From positions 124,001 through 188,000 of the forward strand of contig NZ_CP007753.1 in NCBI RefSeq assembly GCF_000757845.1: DNA of 64,000 bases. The letters run 5' to 3'. Position 1 is the stretch's first letter. The number at the start of each line of letters is the position of its first letter. Source of the DNA: Prochlorococcus sp. MIT 0604. GTDB taxonomy: Bacteria > Cyanobacteriota > Cyanobacteriia > PCC-6307 > Cyanobiaceae. Of this stretch, positions 25,094 to 33,017 are shown in pieces. The translations under genes and the position numbers were made by a program. The notes beneath the pieces are model-generated. The model was not told where the DNA came from, searched no databases, and was given only the letters and a program-made list of their open reading frames with translations.

Positions 25094-25106
25094 CGCCCGG
25101 GGAGTT
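25094..25106 (+). repeat. Attachment core copy 3 (unit 2 / unit 3 junction)
   Basis: CGCCCGGGGAGTT preceded by GTTCGGAACT, which resembles the tRNA T-arm GTTCGAATCC. It looks like a diverged tRNA 3' fragment. Confidence 0.85.
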
Positions 25107-25121
25107 CAATAACGGGTTCAC

Positions 25122-25154
25122 AAGACTTCAGGTTTTATCACTTGAAGTCTTTTT
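25122..25154 (+). terminator. Intrinsic terminator after att core 3
   Basis: An 11-bp stem AAGACTTCAGG/CTTGAAGTCTT (one wobble), then T5. It is unrelated in sequence to the other post-core terminators. Confidence 0.8.
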
Positions 25155-25227
25155 CATTGATGTGAATTAACTCTTGAGAAAGTGAGAGAATCAGAAAAAA
25201 TCAGGATATCCCAGATTATTCTTTTTT

Positions 25228-25272
25228 GTGCAGGTGATTTGAAGGTGAAGATCTATTTTTCGTGCAGGTGAA
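25228..25272 (+). repeat. Unit 3 left arm-type repeats (GTGCAGGTGA)
   Basis: Copies at 25228, about 25240 (TGAAGGTGA, degenerate) and 25262. Offsets 0, 12 and 34, starting 121 bp after the core. Confidence 0.75.
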
Positions 25273-25285
25273 AGAAGATTTAATT

Positions 25286-25414
25286 CTAATAGTGTGGTGG
25301 TTCTGACTCTTCTGGTGGAAAATATGTCTCATCATCTCTGCTTTTTTCTTTTTTTCTAAAATATTCTTCTGATGGATCTAAACCATCATTGTCATAGTCT
25401 TTTTCTCTTTCCAT
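25286..25414 (-). CDS. Possible small acidic protein
   Basis: A 42-codon ORF (MEREKDYDNDGLDPSEEYFR, ending PPHY), strongly charged, with AGGA 12 bp before its ATG. Composition unlike random AT-rich frames supports it weakly. Divergent from the SHOCT-domain gene. Function unknown. Confidence 0.4.
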   Translation of the reverse strand: MEREKDYDNDGLDPSEEYFRKKEKSRDDETYFPPEESEPPHY

Positions 25415-25477
25415 TTCTTGATTTTATCCTTTTATTTTTTATATGGGACAGGGAGTTCACCTTTTATAAATTCTTAT

Positions 25478-25527
25478 ATTGACAGTTAATTTAAAATAAG
25501 AAGCAATTAACTTCTTTTTTTGAAGAA
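25478..25527 (+). promoter_or_regulatory. Box-hairpin leader, copy 4 (unit 3)
   Basis: ATTGACAGTTAATTTAAAAT (25478-25497) matches the unit 1 box at 17 of 20 positions. It is followed by the hairpin AGAAG/CTTCT (25499-25515) and a T7 run, then GAAGAAATG. A competing hairpin CTTC-T7-GAAG is possible. The layout is the same as in unit 1 although the elements differ. Confidence 0.6.
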
Positions 25528-26397
25528 ATGGATAAACCTGATTTTGATGAATATGGTGTCCAAAGAGAAAATACTAAACTAGATAATTTCTTAAAAAGAG
25601 ATTCAAATCAATATATGAGGTTGCAAGGTTCCGAAAAAACTTTGTTTAAGGATTCACAAGCAACAACAATGTTTGAAAAGCAAGCAAATGGTAAGTATAA
25701 AGTTATAAAAAGAGAAGGTACTTTAGTTTTAACTTCAAGGCGATTAACTTTTTCAGTATATTCTCCAAAAGGAGTGGCAATGGGTTTTATTCCTGGAGTT
25801 GGTTATTCCAATTACAGATATCGATGGAAAGAAAAAGATTATATTATTTTCTCTTACCCAACATTTTTATTGCTTGGAAAATTAATTAATAGAACAAATG
25901 AGACCTTTTGGACAGCAAAAGGAGGGGATATTCAATGGATAGTTGAAGATGAAAATATTAAGTTTGAAATTCCTTGTATGCAAGAGGATACTGTTAATCA
26001 GATTAATGATCTATTAAGTTTGGAACTGGATCGTTTTGTTTATAAAATGATGTTTAGTTTTAAAGATTCAGAACTATATCCAAAATGGTCAGAGTTTTAC
26101 GAAACAGATGATAAAGCATTACTTTTCAATAATTTATTAAAAGAGAATAGTCATTTTAAATTTAAAAAACCAACAGTTACCTGGACAGGAATTTCGCTCA
26201 AAGATGATGCAAGATCAAATCAGGACGCGGATGAAATTAAAAGTCAAAAAAATATTGAAAAATTAGAACATAATACTGAATCCAAAAACCAACTTAGTAT
26301 TTCAGATGAACTTGAGAAACTTGCAACTTTAAAAGAAAAAGGATTACTTACTGAAGAAGAATTTACTGCTGCTAAAGTTAAACTTTTAAATTCATAA
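25528..26397 (+). CDS. SHOCT-domain protein with a PH/GRAM-like N-terminal part
   Basis: A 289-residue soluble protein. The last 33 residues (SDELEKLATLKEKGLLTEEEFTAAKVKLL) are a clear SHOCT domain, a short oligomerisation/membrane-association module. The first 140 residues contain a GTLVLTSRRLTFSVYSPKG strand pair and GDIQWIVEDENIKFEIP, the pattern of bacterial PH/GRAM-like domains. The middle is charged. Function unknown; PH-SHOCT proteins often act at membranes. It is the main cargo of unit 3 and is preceded by box-hairpin copy 4. Confidence 0.7.
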   Translation: MDKPDFDEYGVQRENTKLDNFLKRDSNQYMRLQGSEKTLFKDSQATTMFEKQANGKYKVIKREGTLVLTSRRLTFSVYSPKGVAMGFIPGVGYSNYRYRWKEKDYIIFSYPTFLLLGKLINRTNETFWTAKGGDIQWIVEDENIKFEIPCMQEDTVNQINDLLSLELDRFVYKMMFSFKDSELYPKWSEFYETDDKALLFNNLLKENSHFKFKKPTVTWTGISLKDDARSNQDADEIKSQKNIEKLEHNTESKNQLSISDELEKLATLKEKGLLTEEEFTAAKVKLLNS

Positions 26398-26499
26398 AGC
26401 GAAGATACTTATTTACTTATAAAGAGAGTGAGGGTCTTGAAAATCACTTTTTATGTTCCTCATGAAGAGTTTGCAGGGTTTCTCAAAAATTAAAAACAT

Positions 26500-26520
26500 G
26501 TGCAGGTGATATGCAGGTGA
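26500..26520 (+). repeat. Unit 3 right arm-type repeats
   Basis: GTGCAGGTGA at 26500 and ATGCAGGTGA at 26511, head-to-tail, ending 71 bp before att core 4. They match the left unit 3 repeats. Confidence 0.75.
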
Positions 26521-26591
26521 AAATATCGTTTTTTCCTTATTTTCTCTATCAGATGCTGTCAGACGCTATCATTTTTGCTTGACCCGACAGT

Positions 26592-26604
26592 CGCCCGGGG
26601 AGTT
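26592..26604 (+). repeat. Attachment core copy 4 (outer right boundary)
   Basis: CGCCCGGGGAGTT, preceded by CCGACAGT, with no further tRNA similarity. It marks the right end of the stack and is probably the original chromosomal end of the tRNA. Confidence 0.85.
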
Positions 26605-26605
26605 T

Positions 26606-26931
26606 ATAAATTTCAAAAAGTCATCCAAAGTTACCCTAATAAAGGTGACTTTTTTTATTGTGACTTCTTTTTGTTAAATAGTGGTTAGCCAAGCTATAAT
26701 CGAGTAATTTTGATATGTTATTAAACATAGTATATAGAACATTTAAAATAATAAGTATATATTATTTTTACAATACTTTAAAATAAAAAAAGTATTAATT
26801 TTAAGAACAGTAATTAGAACAGTTACTGACTCTCAAACAAATGAAAATATAATCAGTTCTTTGATTGATTTTTACGTTTTTATAATCGATGTATTTTGTA
26901 TCGTTTGAATTACTAACCCATTTACGAAATT
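26606..26931. other. Non-coding stretch right of the island
   Basis: After the outer terminator this AT-rich stretch holds AGAACAGT repeated 16 bp apart (near 26804) and, at about 26871-26901, a copy of a segment inside the neighbouring gene (27022-27056). No gene is supported. Confidence 0.5.
26627..26656 (+). terminator. Intrinsic terminator after att core 4
   Basis: AAAGTTACC-CTAATAAA-GGTGACTTT (one wobble) followed by more T. It is probably the ancestral terminator of tRNA-Asn, displaced by the insertions. Confidence 0.8.
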
Positions 26932-27291
26932 CTAGTCATCCCACATATCCTTTTTATCTTGATCGAAATTATTCCTTTCAAGTAATTCTATTCTTTGTTT
27001 CTGAGAGTCTATTTCTGTTTCAATTACGTTTTTATCGTCGATGTATTTTGTTTGTATTTCTAAGATAATTGTTTCAAATTGTTCTCCAAAAAAATCTGAC
27101 ATTTCCTTCCATGCTTCCATTTCCTCTTCTTTGCCAATAGTATCGTTTATCTGATGGGAAATAATTTCTAGTACATATTGTTTAAGTTCCTTATGACTCA
27201 TCGATTCAACTTTTTTTTGAATGTAAAGTTCTTTAAGATTTTCTAGTTGTTTTTTTGATAAATCTGAATAGATAATAGACTTCTTTTTCAT
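26932..27291 (-). CDS. Coiled-coil protein of unknown function
   Basis: A 119-residue charged, helical protein (MKKKSIIYSDLSKKQLENLK...; a C-terminal IETEIDSQKQRIELLERNNF heptad-like stretch). No domain recognised. Just past its stop a 30-bp near-copy of its own coding sequence occurs, suggesting local duplication. It lies between the island and rpaA and could be core or an older accessory gene. Confidence 0.5.
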   Translation of the reverse strand: MKKKSIIYSDLSKKQLENLKELYIQKKVESMSHKELKQYVLEIISHQINDTIGKEEEMEAWKEMSDFFGEQFETIILEIQTKYIDDKNVIETEIDSQKQRIELLERNNFDQDKKDMWDD

Positions 27292-27694
27292 AGATACTTA
27301 AATTTTATTTAATATAAACAAAATTATTAGTTTAAACATTCTGGAGAAATTAAAAATTGTAAACTAAGTGATTTCCTATTTGATAAATCAAAATCTCCAT
27401 TGAATTTAATTTTTAAATAACTTAAATGAAAATATGGGATTTGATATTCTTTCAAATTTAACTATTATTTGCCTCTAGTAATCCTTTGATTATTAAGAAA
27501 AAGTAAATAGAATCGAAAGAAATTCTAAAATTTCAACTTTTTAAAAATTTGTAATTTCTATCTAATCCTCTGCTATCACTTTGTTGTTTAGTAAATCTAA
27601 TTGATAAAATTGTTTACACTAATTCAGCAATCTTTATAAATTCTTGAGAGAATCATAATACTAAAACTTAATTTTAATTTAATAGTTCATAAAT
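27292..27694. other. Intergenic region upstream of rpaA
   Basis: 403 bp without a gene between two divergent genes. The only clear signal is the promoter candidate at 27613-27640; the rest is AT-rich without obvious repeats. Confidence 0.5.
27613..27640 (+). promoter_or_regulatory. Candidate rpaA promoter
   Basis: TTTACA (27613-27618) and TATAAA (27635-27640) separated by 16 bp, about 55 bp upstream of the rpaA ATG. It is judged by consensus only. Confidence 0.4.
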
Positions 27695-28477
27695 ATGAAA
27701 ATTTCCATCCTTTTAATTGAAGACGATCGTGATATGCGTGATTTGGTGGCTAGGCATTTAGAACATTCTGGTTTCGATGTCCAAAAAGCTCAAGATGGAA
27801 TTAAAGGACAAGCATTAGCTCTTCAATATTCCCCAGATTTAATACTCTTAGATTTAATGCTACCAAGTGTTGATGGATTAACTTTATGCCAGCGATTGAG
27901 AAGAGATGAAAGAACATCAAATATACCAATTTTAATGATAACTGCATTAGGAGGCCTTAAAGATAAAGTTACCGGGTTTAATTCTGGAGCAGATGATTAC
28001 ATTACTAAACCATTTGATCTAGAAGAATTACATGTACGCATAAAAGCTTTATTAAGAAGAACCAACAGAGCACAATTAAATTCTAGTAACCAGCAAGAAA
28101 TATTAAATTATGGTCCCTTAACCCTTGTTCCGGAAAGATTTGAAGCTATATGGTTTGAATCTCCTGTTAGATTAACCCATCTTGAATTTGAACTGCTTCA
28201 TTGTCTTTTGCAGAGGCATGGTCAAACTGTATCTCCAGCATTAATTCTTAAAGAAGTATGGGGATATGAACCTGATGATGATATTGAGACAATAAGAGTC
28301 CATATTAGACACTTACGCACTAAACTCGAACCCGATCCACGTAAACCTATTTATATAAAAACTGTATACGGTGCTGGATATTGTCTTGAGTTACCTATTG
28401 GTTCTCAAGTAGAAACTGCTAGGCAAGAATTTATTCAAGCAAGAAATCCTGACTTGATAAATTCAGCATTAGATTAA
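27695..28477 (+). CDS. rpaA: OmpR-type response regulator RpaA
   Basis: A 260-residue response regulator. The receiver domain (3-118) has acidic residues in IEDDRD, the phospho-Asp in [13 protein letters not shown] and the Lys in [10 protein letters not shown]. The winged-helix DNA-binding domain (about 135-235) has [18 protein letters not shown] and [32 protein letters not shown]. The [19 protein letters not shown] start and overall pattern fit RpaA, the output regulator of the Kai clock in cyanobacteria, rather than RpaB (34487). It is the first core gene right of the island, on a long upstream region. Confidence 0.85.
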   Translation: MKISILLIEDDRDMRDLVARHLEHSGFDVQKAQDGIKGQALALQYSPDLILLDLMLPSVDGLTLCQRLRRDERTSNIPILMITALGGLKDKVTGFNSGADDYITKPFDLEELHVRIKALLRRTNRAQLNSSNQQEILNYGPLTLVPERFEAIWFESPVRLTHLEFELLHCLLQRHGQTVSPALILKEVWGYEPDDDIETIRVHIRHLRTKLEPDPRKPIYIKTVYGAGYCLELPIGSQVETARQEFIQARNPDLINSALD

Positions 28478-28479
28478 TT

Positions 28480-29442
28480 TCATATATTTTCCATTGCAAT
28501 TTTTAAAAAAGTCATTTCCCATGCCAGCCTTGGTTGAATGTTTTTTCTTAAAAGGTATTTTAAACGTTCAAGTTTTTTAACTAAACCGATATTTTTTGTT
28601 TTTCTCCACCAAATAGTTTGAATTAAATTTACTAAACAAATCTGTTGAGAAATTTCTAATTTTTCAGATATTGATTTAGATATTTCTAATATTTCCAGAC
28701 TTTTTTTTATTGGAGAATCCAATTTACTTAAAATTTCATCTGAGTAATCATTCCAAATTTCAATATTTTTTAATAATTGACTTGGAGATCCATTTGCAGA
28801 GTTTATTAAATCTTCAAATTTTAATTTTGTATGAGTATTTAATTTAGAAGTATCTAAATATTCTGTCAAAATAGATTTTATTTGTTTACGAGAAAAAGAA
28901 TGAAATCTGACGATTTGACATCTTGATATGATCGTATCTAAAAGAAGGTTTAATTTAGATGTTATTAAAATAAAAATGCCGTTACTAGGTTCTTCTAAGG
29001 TTTTTAAAAGGCAATTTGAGGCTGCTTCGTTTAAGAGGTGTGCATCAATAATTAAAACAATTTTTTTTTCTGAGTTAATTGATTTTTGACTAAGAAAAGT
29101 TTTGATATTACGTATTTGAGCAATTTTAATAATCTCAGATCCACTTTTCATTGTTTTTTCAAGATCGGCACCTCCTGAACTTTTAGTTGCTAAAAGAGAA
29201 TCTGGTTCAATAATTAAAAAATCAGGGTGGTTATTGTTTGTAATTCTCTCTTCAACATTTTCGCTTGTTGAAGACTGTTTGAAAATTTCTTTTATAAATT
29301 GAAGAGCAGTTTGCTTTTTTCCTACTCCTTCAGCACCATAAAATATATAACCATTAGCAAATGATTTGTTTTTAATTATGTTTTTAAGGCTGGTATTGAC
29401 TTCTTCATTCAAGAAAAAATTATTTTTTTTAATCTCAATCAT
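28480..29442 (-). CDS. holB: DNA polymerase III delta-prime subunit
   Basis: A 320-residue clamp-loader subunit. Walker A is in [17 protein letters not shown] near residue 34; the central [31 protein letters not shown] and the [11 protein letters not shown] sensor-1 (SRC) motif are typical of HolB/DnaX proteins. The C-terminal collar domain is divergent. It overlaps tmk by 4 bp, the classical tmk-holB pairing. Confidence 0.88.
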   Translation of the reverse strand: MIEIKKNNFFLNEEVNTSLKNIIKNKSFANGYIFYGAEGVGKKQTALQFIKEIFKQSSTSENVEERITNNNHPDFLIIEPDSLLATKSSGGADLEKTMKSGSEIIKIAQIRNIKTFLSQKSINSEKKIVLIIDAHLLNEAASNCLLKTLEEPSNGIFILITSKLNLLLDTIISRCQIVRFHSFSRKQIKSILTEYLDTSKLNTHTKLKFEDLINSANGSPSQLLKNIEIWNDYSDEILSKLDSPIKKSLEILEISKSISEKLEISQQICLVNLIQTIWWRKTKNIGLVKKLERLKYLLRKNIQPRLAWEMTFLKIAMENI

Positions 29443-30077
29443 TTTTTGTTAGAAAAAGTGTTTAGCAAAGTCTCTTTAATTTGATTTGAGATAGTTTTAA
29501 TATTTTGTGAAGCAGATATTATTTTCCAGTTTTTTTGTTTGGCAATTAGTTTAAAGCCTTCATTTACTTTTTCTAAAAATCTAATACCTTCTGATTCTAT
29601 TCTGTCTGGAATTTCATTTTTTCTTCGAAATATACTCTCTTCTGGAGAAATTTCTAAGAAGATAGTGAGATCAGGAGATTCTCCTTGACACACAATAGAT
29701 TCAATATTTTTAATTATTTCTAAATTTATATTTCTCCCATAGCCTTGATAAGCCAGGGTGGAATCGCAAAATCTATCACTTATTACCCAATCATTGTTAT
29801 TTAAAGCAGGTGAAATAATTTTGGAAACGTGTTCGGCTCTATCTGCTGAATAAAGTAATAATTCTGCAAGAGATGAAGGCTTGTTATTTTCATTATTATC
29901 AAGAATCAATCTTCTAAGTTTTTTCCCTAAAAGACTGCCTCCTGGCTCTCTAGTTGTGATTAATTTAGACCCTGTCTGTATTAGACCACTATTAGGCAGC
30001 CATTTAGATAGTTCATCTATTTGGGTAGTTTTACCACATCCATCAATACCCTCAATAACGATAAATTTCCCTTTCAT
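29439..30077 (-). CDS. tmk: Thymidylate kinase
   Basis: Phosphorylates dTMP to dTDP. The 212-residue protein has the P-loop [17 protein letters not shown] (4-20), [10 protein letters not shown] near residue 43, and [15 protein letters not shown] near 100. The start lies 1 bp from the stop of the upstream P-type ATPase, and the 3' end overlaps holB, so the three genes form one transcript. Confidence 0.94.
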   Translation of the reverse strand: MKGKFIVIEGIDGCGKTTQIDELSKWLPNSGLIQTGSKLITTREPGGSLLGKKLRRLILDNNENNKPSSLAELLLYSADRAEHVSKIISPALNNNDWVISDRFCDSTLAYQGYGRNINLEIIKNIESIVCQGESPDLTIFLEISPEESIFRRKNEIPDRIESEGIRFLEKVNEGFKLIAKQKNWKIISASQNIKTISNQIKETLLNTFSNKK

Positions 30078-32372
30078 TTAATCCAAAGATAAAGCATTAA
30101 TTACAACTGTAATAGAGCTAATAGCCATCAATAATGCTGCTATTGAGGGAGTAAGAAGAATACCGTATTTAGGGAATAGAATGCCTGCGGCTAAAGGGAT
30201 AGCTAATAAGTTGTAACCAAAAGCCCATGTCAGATTTTGCTTTATTTTTCTTATAGTTTTTTTTGCAAGATTAAAGGCGTAGGGTAATCCATTTAGCTGA
30301 TCTCCCATCAATACTATATCTGCATTTGCCTTGGCTATTTGGGTCCCTGATCCCACCGCAATTCCTAAGTCTGAAGATGCTAAGGCTGGGACATCATTAA
30401 TACCATCACCAATCATTGCTACTTTATTATTAATTTTAAAATTTTCTATAGTCTTTAGCTTCATTTCAGGAAGAAGATCCCATTTTACTTCTGTTTCTTT
30501 ACAACCAATTTTTTTTGCTAAGGCTAAAACTGTTTGTTTCCTATCTCCACTTAAAATATTAATTTTAAATTTGTTTTCTCTTAATTTTTTAACTGTTTTA
30601 ATTGAATCATCTCTGAGCGAATCTCCTAGGAAGATAAAGCCCAATAACTTATCTTGGATACTTACTCCAATGATAGTGTTCGTTTTTGTTTCTTCATTTT
30701 CGATGACTTTGTTTGCATCACTATCAATAATTATTCCTTGACTTAGTAGCCATTCAATATTTCCAATATTCACAAGTCCATCAATTGACTCTAGTTCTCC
30801 AGAAATACCTCGACCTGAATGAGTGAAAATTTTTTTTATTGGAAATAAACTTAAATTTTGTTTTTTTGCCTCTTGAATTAAGGCATCTGCGATTGGATGT
30901 CTGCTTTCCTTTTCTAAACTGGCAGCTATTCTTAATAAAAATGAATGATTATCATTATTTTTATAATCAACAATGAAAGGTTTACCTTTTGTTAAGGTAC
31001 CTGTCTTGTCAAAAATAATGTGATTTATTTTTGAAGCCATCTCTATTTTGTCCCCGCCTTTAAATAAAACTCCTTTTTTTGCAGCTTTCCCTGACGCGAC
31101 AGTTATTACAGTTGGGGTAGCTAAACCTAATGCACAAGGACAAGCTATTACTAAAACAGCAATTGACAATTGAATGGCTAAACTAAGGAAATTCTCAGCA
31201 TTACTTCCAAGCGAACTATGAAGTGTATGGCTTGAGTGAGTGATGAATTGATTATTATGACTCAATAAATCTGGCCAAATATTTCTTGCTCCCTTCCACC
31301 AAAAGAAGAAGGTTAAAGTAGCAAAAATAAGTACAAAGTAAGTAAATTTGCCTGCAATTTCATCAGCAATTCTTTGAATGCGAGGTTTTCTAGAGTTTAC
31401 AGACTCAATAAGATTTACTAGTTTTGCTAGAGAAGAATCCCCTCCAACCTTTTGTACTTTAAGTCTAAGAGTTGAATTAAGATTTAAAGAACCACTAGAT
31501 ATATTTTCACCTTTTTTTACCTCGATAGGTTTGGATTCTCCAGTAATATGCGAAACATCAACATATGAATTACCTTGATTAACAATGCAGTCAGCAGGTA
31601 CTCTGTCGCCTGCCAAAACTTGAATCTCTTGATCAGGTCTTAAAGTGTTTACTCTTATAGATTTTATTTGATTATCTTCTGTGTAGATATTTGCCATTTC
31701 AGGTTGAAGATCTAATAGCTCTCCAATAGATGAACCAGTTTGGTATCTTGCTCTTTCTTCTAAGAAACGCCCAATCAATATAAAGCCTAACAGCATAACT
31801 GGTTCATTAAAAAAACAAGGAAAACCAGTGGCAGGAAATATTAAAGATAGGAGACTTGTTGTATATGCGCTAGTTACGCCAAGAGCTACAAGAGAATCCA
31901 TATCCGGACGGTTCTTAATAAACGATTTAAATCCATTAATAATTATTCCTCTGCCAGGAAATAATAGAGCCAATGTTGCTAATGAAGCGTGAAAAAATAT
32001 ATCTCCTAATATTGGAAAATTTATATAACTTCCTTCTGCGAGATGACCTAAACCTGAAAATAATAAAAGTAATAAAGCAAAAGTTAGTTTTTTCCATTGA
32101 TTATTCCACTTCTTTTTTTTTTCTAATTCTGCCCTATTTATTTTTTTTGAAAAATCATTTATGTAAATCTTTGATGGGAAACCATTTTCTTTTAGGTTTT
32201 TGAGAATTGTTTCTATTTCTATACGTTTATGGGTAATTTCAAAATATGCACTTTCAGTTAGTAAGTTAACAGAAACATTTTCAATACCATCAGAATTATT
32301 TAAAATTTTCTCAACAGTACTAACACAACCTCCGCACTTCATTCCTGTAATGCTTAATTGAATGCTGTCCAT
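30078..32372 (-). CDS. Copper-transporting P1B-type ATPase (PacS/CtaA type)
   Basis: A 764-residue heavy-metal ATPase. It has an N-terminal HMA domain with GMKCGGCVSTV near residue 10, eight membrane helices, CPCALGLATPTV (copper-type CPC in helix 6), the phosphorylation motif DKTGTLTKG, HP in ESRHPIADAL, and GDGINDVPALASSDLG. Cyanobacteria have two such pumps: CtaA (plasma membrane) and PacS (thylakoid), which supply plastocyanin and cytochrome oxidase. Sequence alone does not decide which. Upstream of tmk-holB. Confidence 0.9.
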   Translation of the reverse strand: MDSIQLSITGMKCGGCVSTVEKILNNSDGIENVSVNLLTESAYFEITHKRIEIETILKNLKENGFPSKIYINDFSKKINRAELEKKKKWNNQWKKLTFALLLLLFSGLGHLAEGSYINFPILGDIFFHASLATLALLFPGRGIIINGFKSFIKNRPDMDSLVALGVTSAYTTSLLSLIFPATGFPCFFNEPVMLLGFILIGRFLEERARYQTGSSIGELLDLQPEMANIYTEDNQIKSIRVNTLRPDQEIQVLAGDRVPADCIVNQGNSYVDVSHITGESKPIEVKKGENISSGSLNLNSTLRLKVQKVGGDSSLAKLVNLIESVNSRKPRIQRIADEIAGKFTYFVLIFATLTFFFWWKGARNIWPDLLSHNNQFITHSSHTLHSSLGSNAENFLSLAIQLSIAVLVIACPCALGLATPTVITVASGKAAKKGVLFKGGDKIEMASKINHIIFDKTGTLTKGKPFIVDYKNNDNHSFLLRIAASLEKESRHPIADALIQEAKKQNLSLFPIKKIFTHSGRGISGELESIDGLVNIGNIEWLLSQGIIIDSDANKVIENEETKTNTIIGVSIQDKLLGFIFLGDSLRDDSIKTVKKLRENKFKINILSGDRKQTVLALAKKIGCKETEVKWDLLPEMKLKTIENFKINNKVAMIGDGINDVPALASSDLGIAVGSGTQIAKANADIVLMGDQLNGLPYAFNLAKKTIRKIKQNLTWAFGYNLLAIPLAAGILFPKYGILLTPSIAALLMAISSITVVINALSLD

Positions 32373-32490
32373 TTTTTAACTATTGAAGCAAATTAATGCT
32401 TGACCTTTTTTTAACTATAATAATAAATGTAATAGAATTTTTAAATATTAATTTTTAAATTTATTATATACAATTTATTAGTTTAAAGCG

Positions 32491-33012
32491 GTGCCTAGTA
32501 ACCAAAACAGAGACAATTTTATCGATAAAGCTTTTACTGTAATTGCTGAATCAATTGTAAAAATAATGCCTATTGCAGAGAAAGAAAAAAAAGCATACAT
32601 TTATTACAGAGATGGGCTAGCTGCACAAAATAATGGGGATTATTCGGAAGCATTAGAGTATTACAAAGAGAGTTTACTCCTTGAAGAAAATAAAATTGAT
32701 AGAGGTGAGACTTTAAAAAATATGGCCATAATATATATGAGTAATGGTGAAGAGGATCTTTCTATTGAGACTTATGAAAAAGCATTAGAAGAAAATCCCA
32801 AACAGCCATCATGCCTTAAAAATATAGGTTTGATTTATGAAAAAAGGGGAAGATATGCTGAGCAAAATGGTGATTTAGATCAGAGAGATATTTGGTTTGA
32901 TAAAGCTGCTGAAGTCTGGTCTAAAGCAGTGAGATTATATCCAGGTGGTTATTTAGATATTGAGAATTGGTTGAAAAACTCAGGAAGAAGTTCAATCGAT
33001 ATGTATCTCTAA
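32491..33012 (+). CDS. ycf3: Photosystem I assembly protein Ycf3
   Basis: A 173-residue TPR protein needed for photosystem I assembly on the stromal side of thylakoids. The pattern [44 protein letters not shown] and the [13 protein letters not shown] end is diagnostic of Ycf3. Three TPR units span about residues 35-140. The start is GTG at 32491. It is divergent from the copper ATPase and convergent with radA. Confidence 0.93.
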   Translation: MPSNQNRDNFIDKAFTVIAESIVKIMPIAEKEKKAYIYYRDGLAAQNNGDYSEALEYYKESLLLEENKIDRGETLKNMAIIYMSNGEEDLSIETYEKALEENPKQPSCLKNIGLIYEKRGRYAEQNGDLDQRDIWFDKAAEVWSKAVRLYPGGYLDIENWLKNSGRSSIDMYL

Positions 33013-33017
33013 TTTTT

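Larger units (their letters stand above)
24471..25106. mobile_element. Unit 2: 0.6-kb integrase-less element
   Basis: This unit is bounded by att cores 2 and 3. It carries its own terminator after the left core, its own arm-type repeats (ATGTTCGGGTAA) at both ends in the same geometry as unit 1, and a single 80-residue membrane-protein gene. It may be a decayed element or a minimal one mobilised in trans by an integrase that recognises these repeats. Confidence 0.7.
24907..25285. other. Non-coding junction of units 2 and 3
   Basis: This holds the unit 2 right repeats, att core 3, its terminator and the unit 3 left repeats. No gene is supported; an ORF across the att site is considered chance. 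Confidence 0.6.
25094..26604. mobile_element. Unit 3: 1.5-kb integrase-less element
   Basis: This unit is bounded by att cores 3 and 4, with its own terminator and arm-type repeats (GTGCAGGTGA) in the same geometry as units 1 and 2. It carries a 289-residue SHOCT-domain gene and a possible 42-residue acidic ORF. Being farthest from the intact tRNA, it is inferred to be the oldest insertion. Confidence 0.7.

Noticed and set aside
24939-25121. 60-codon minus-strand ORF across att core 3
   Set aside because: It spans the attachment core and arm repeats of unit 2; its composition is not protein-like.
24455-26605. Extra tRNA genes at the repeated CGCCCGGGGAG sites
   Set aside because: Only the 3' acceptor piece is present; there is no D-arm, anticodon arm or 5' acceptor strand upstream of the three outer copies.
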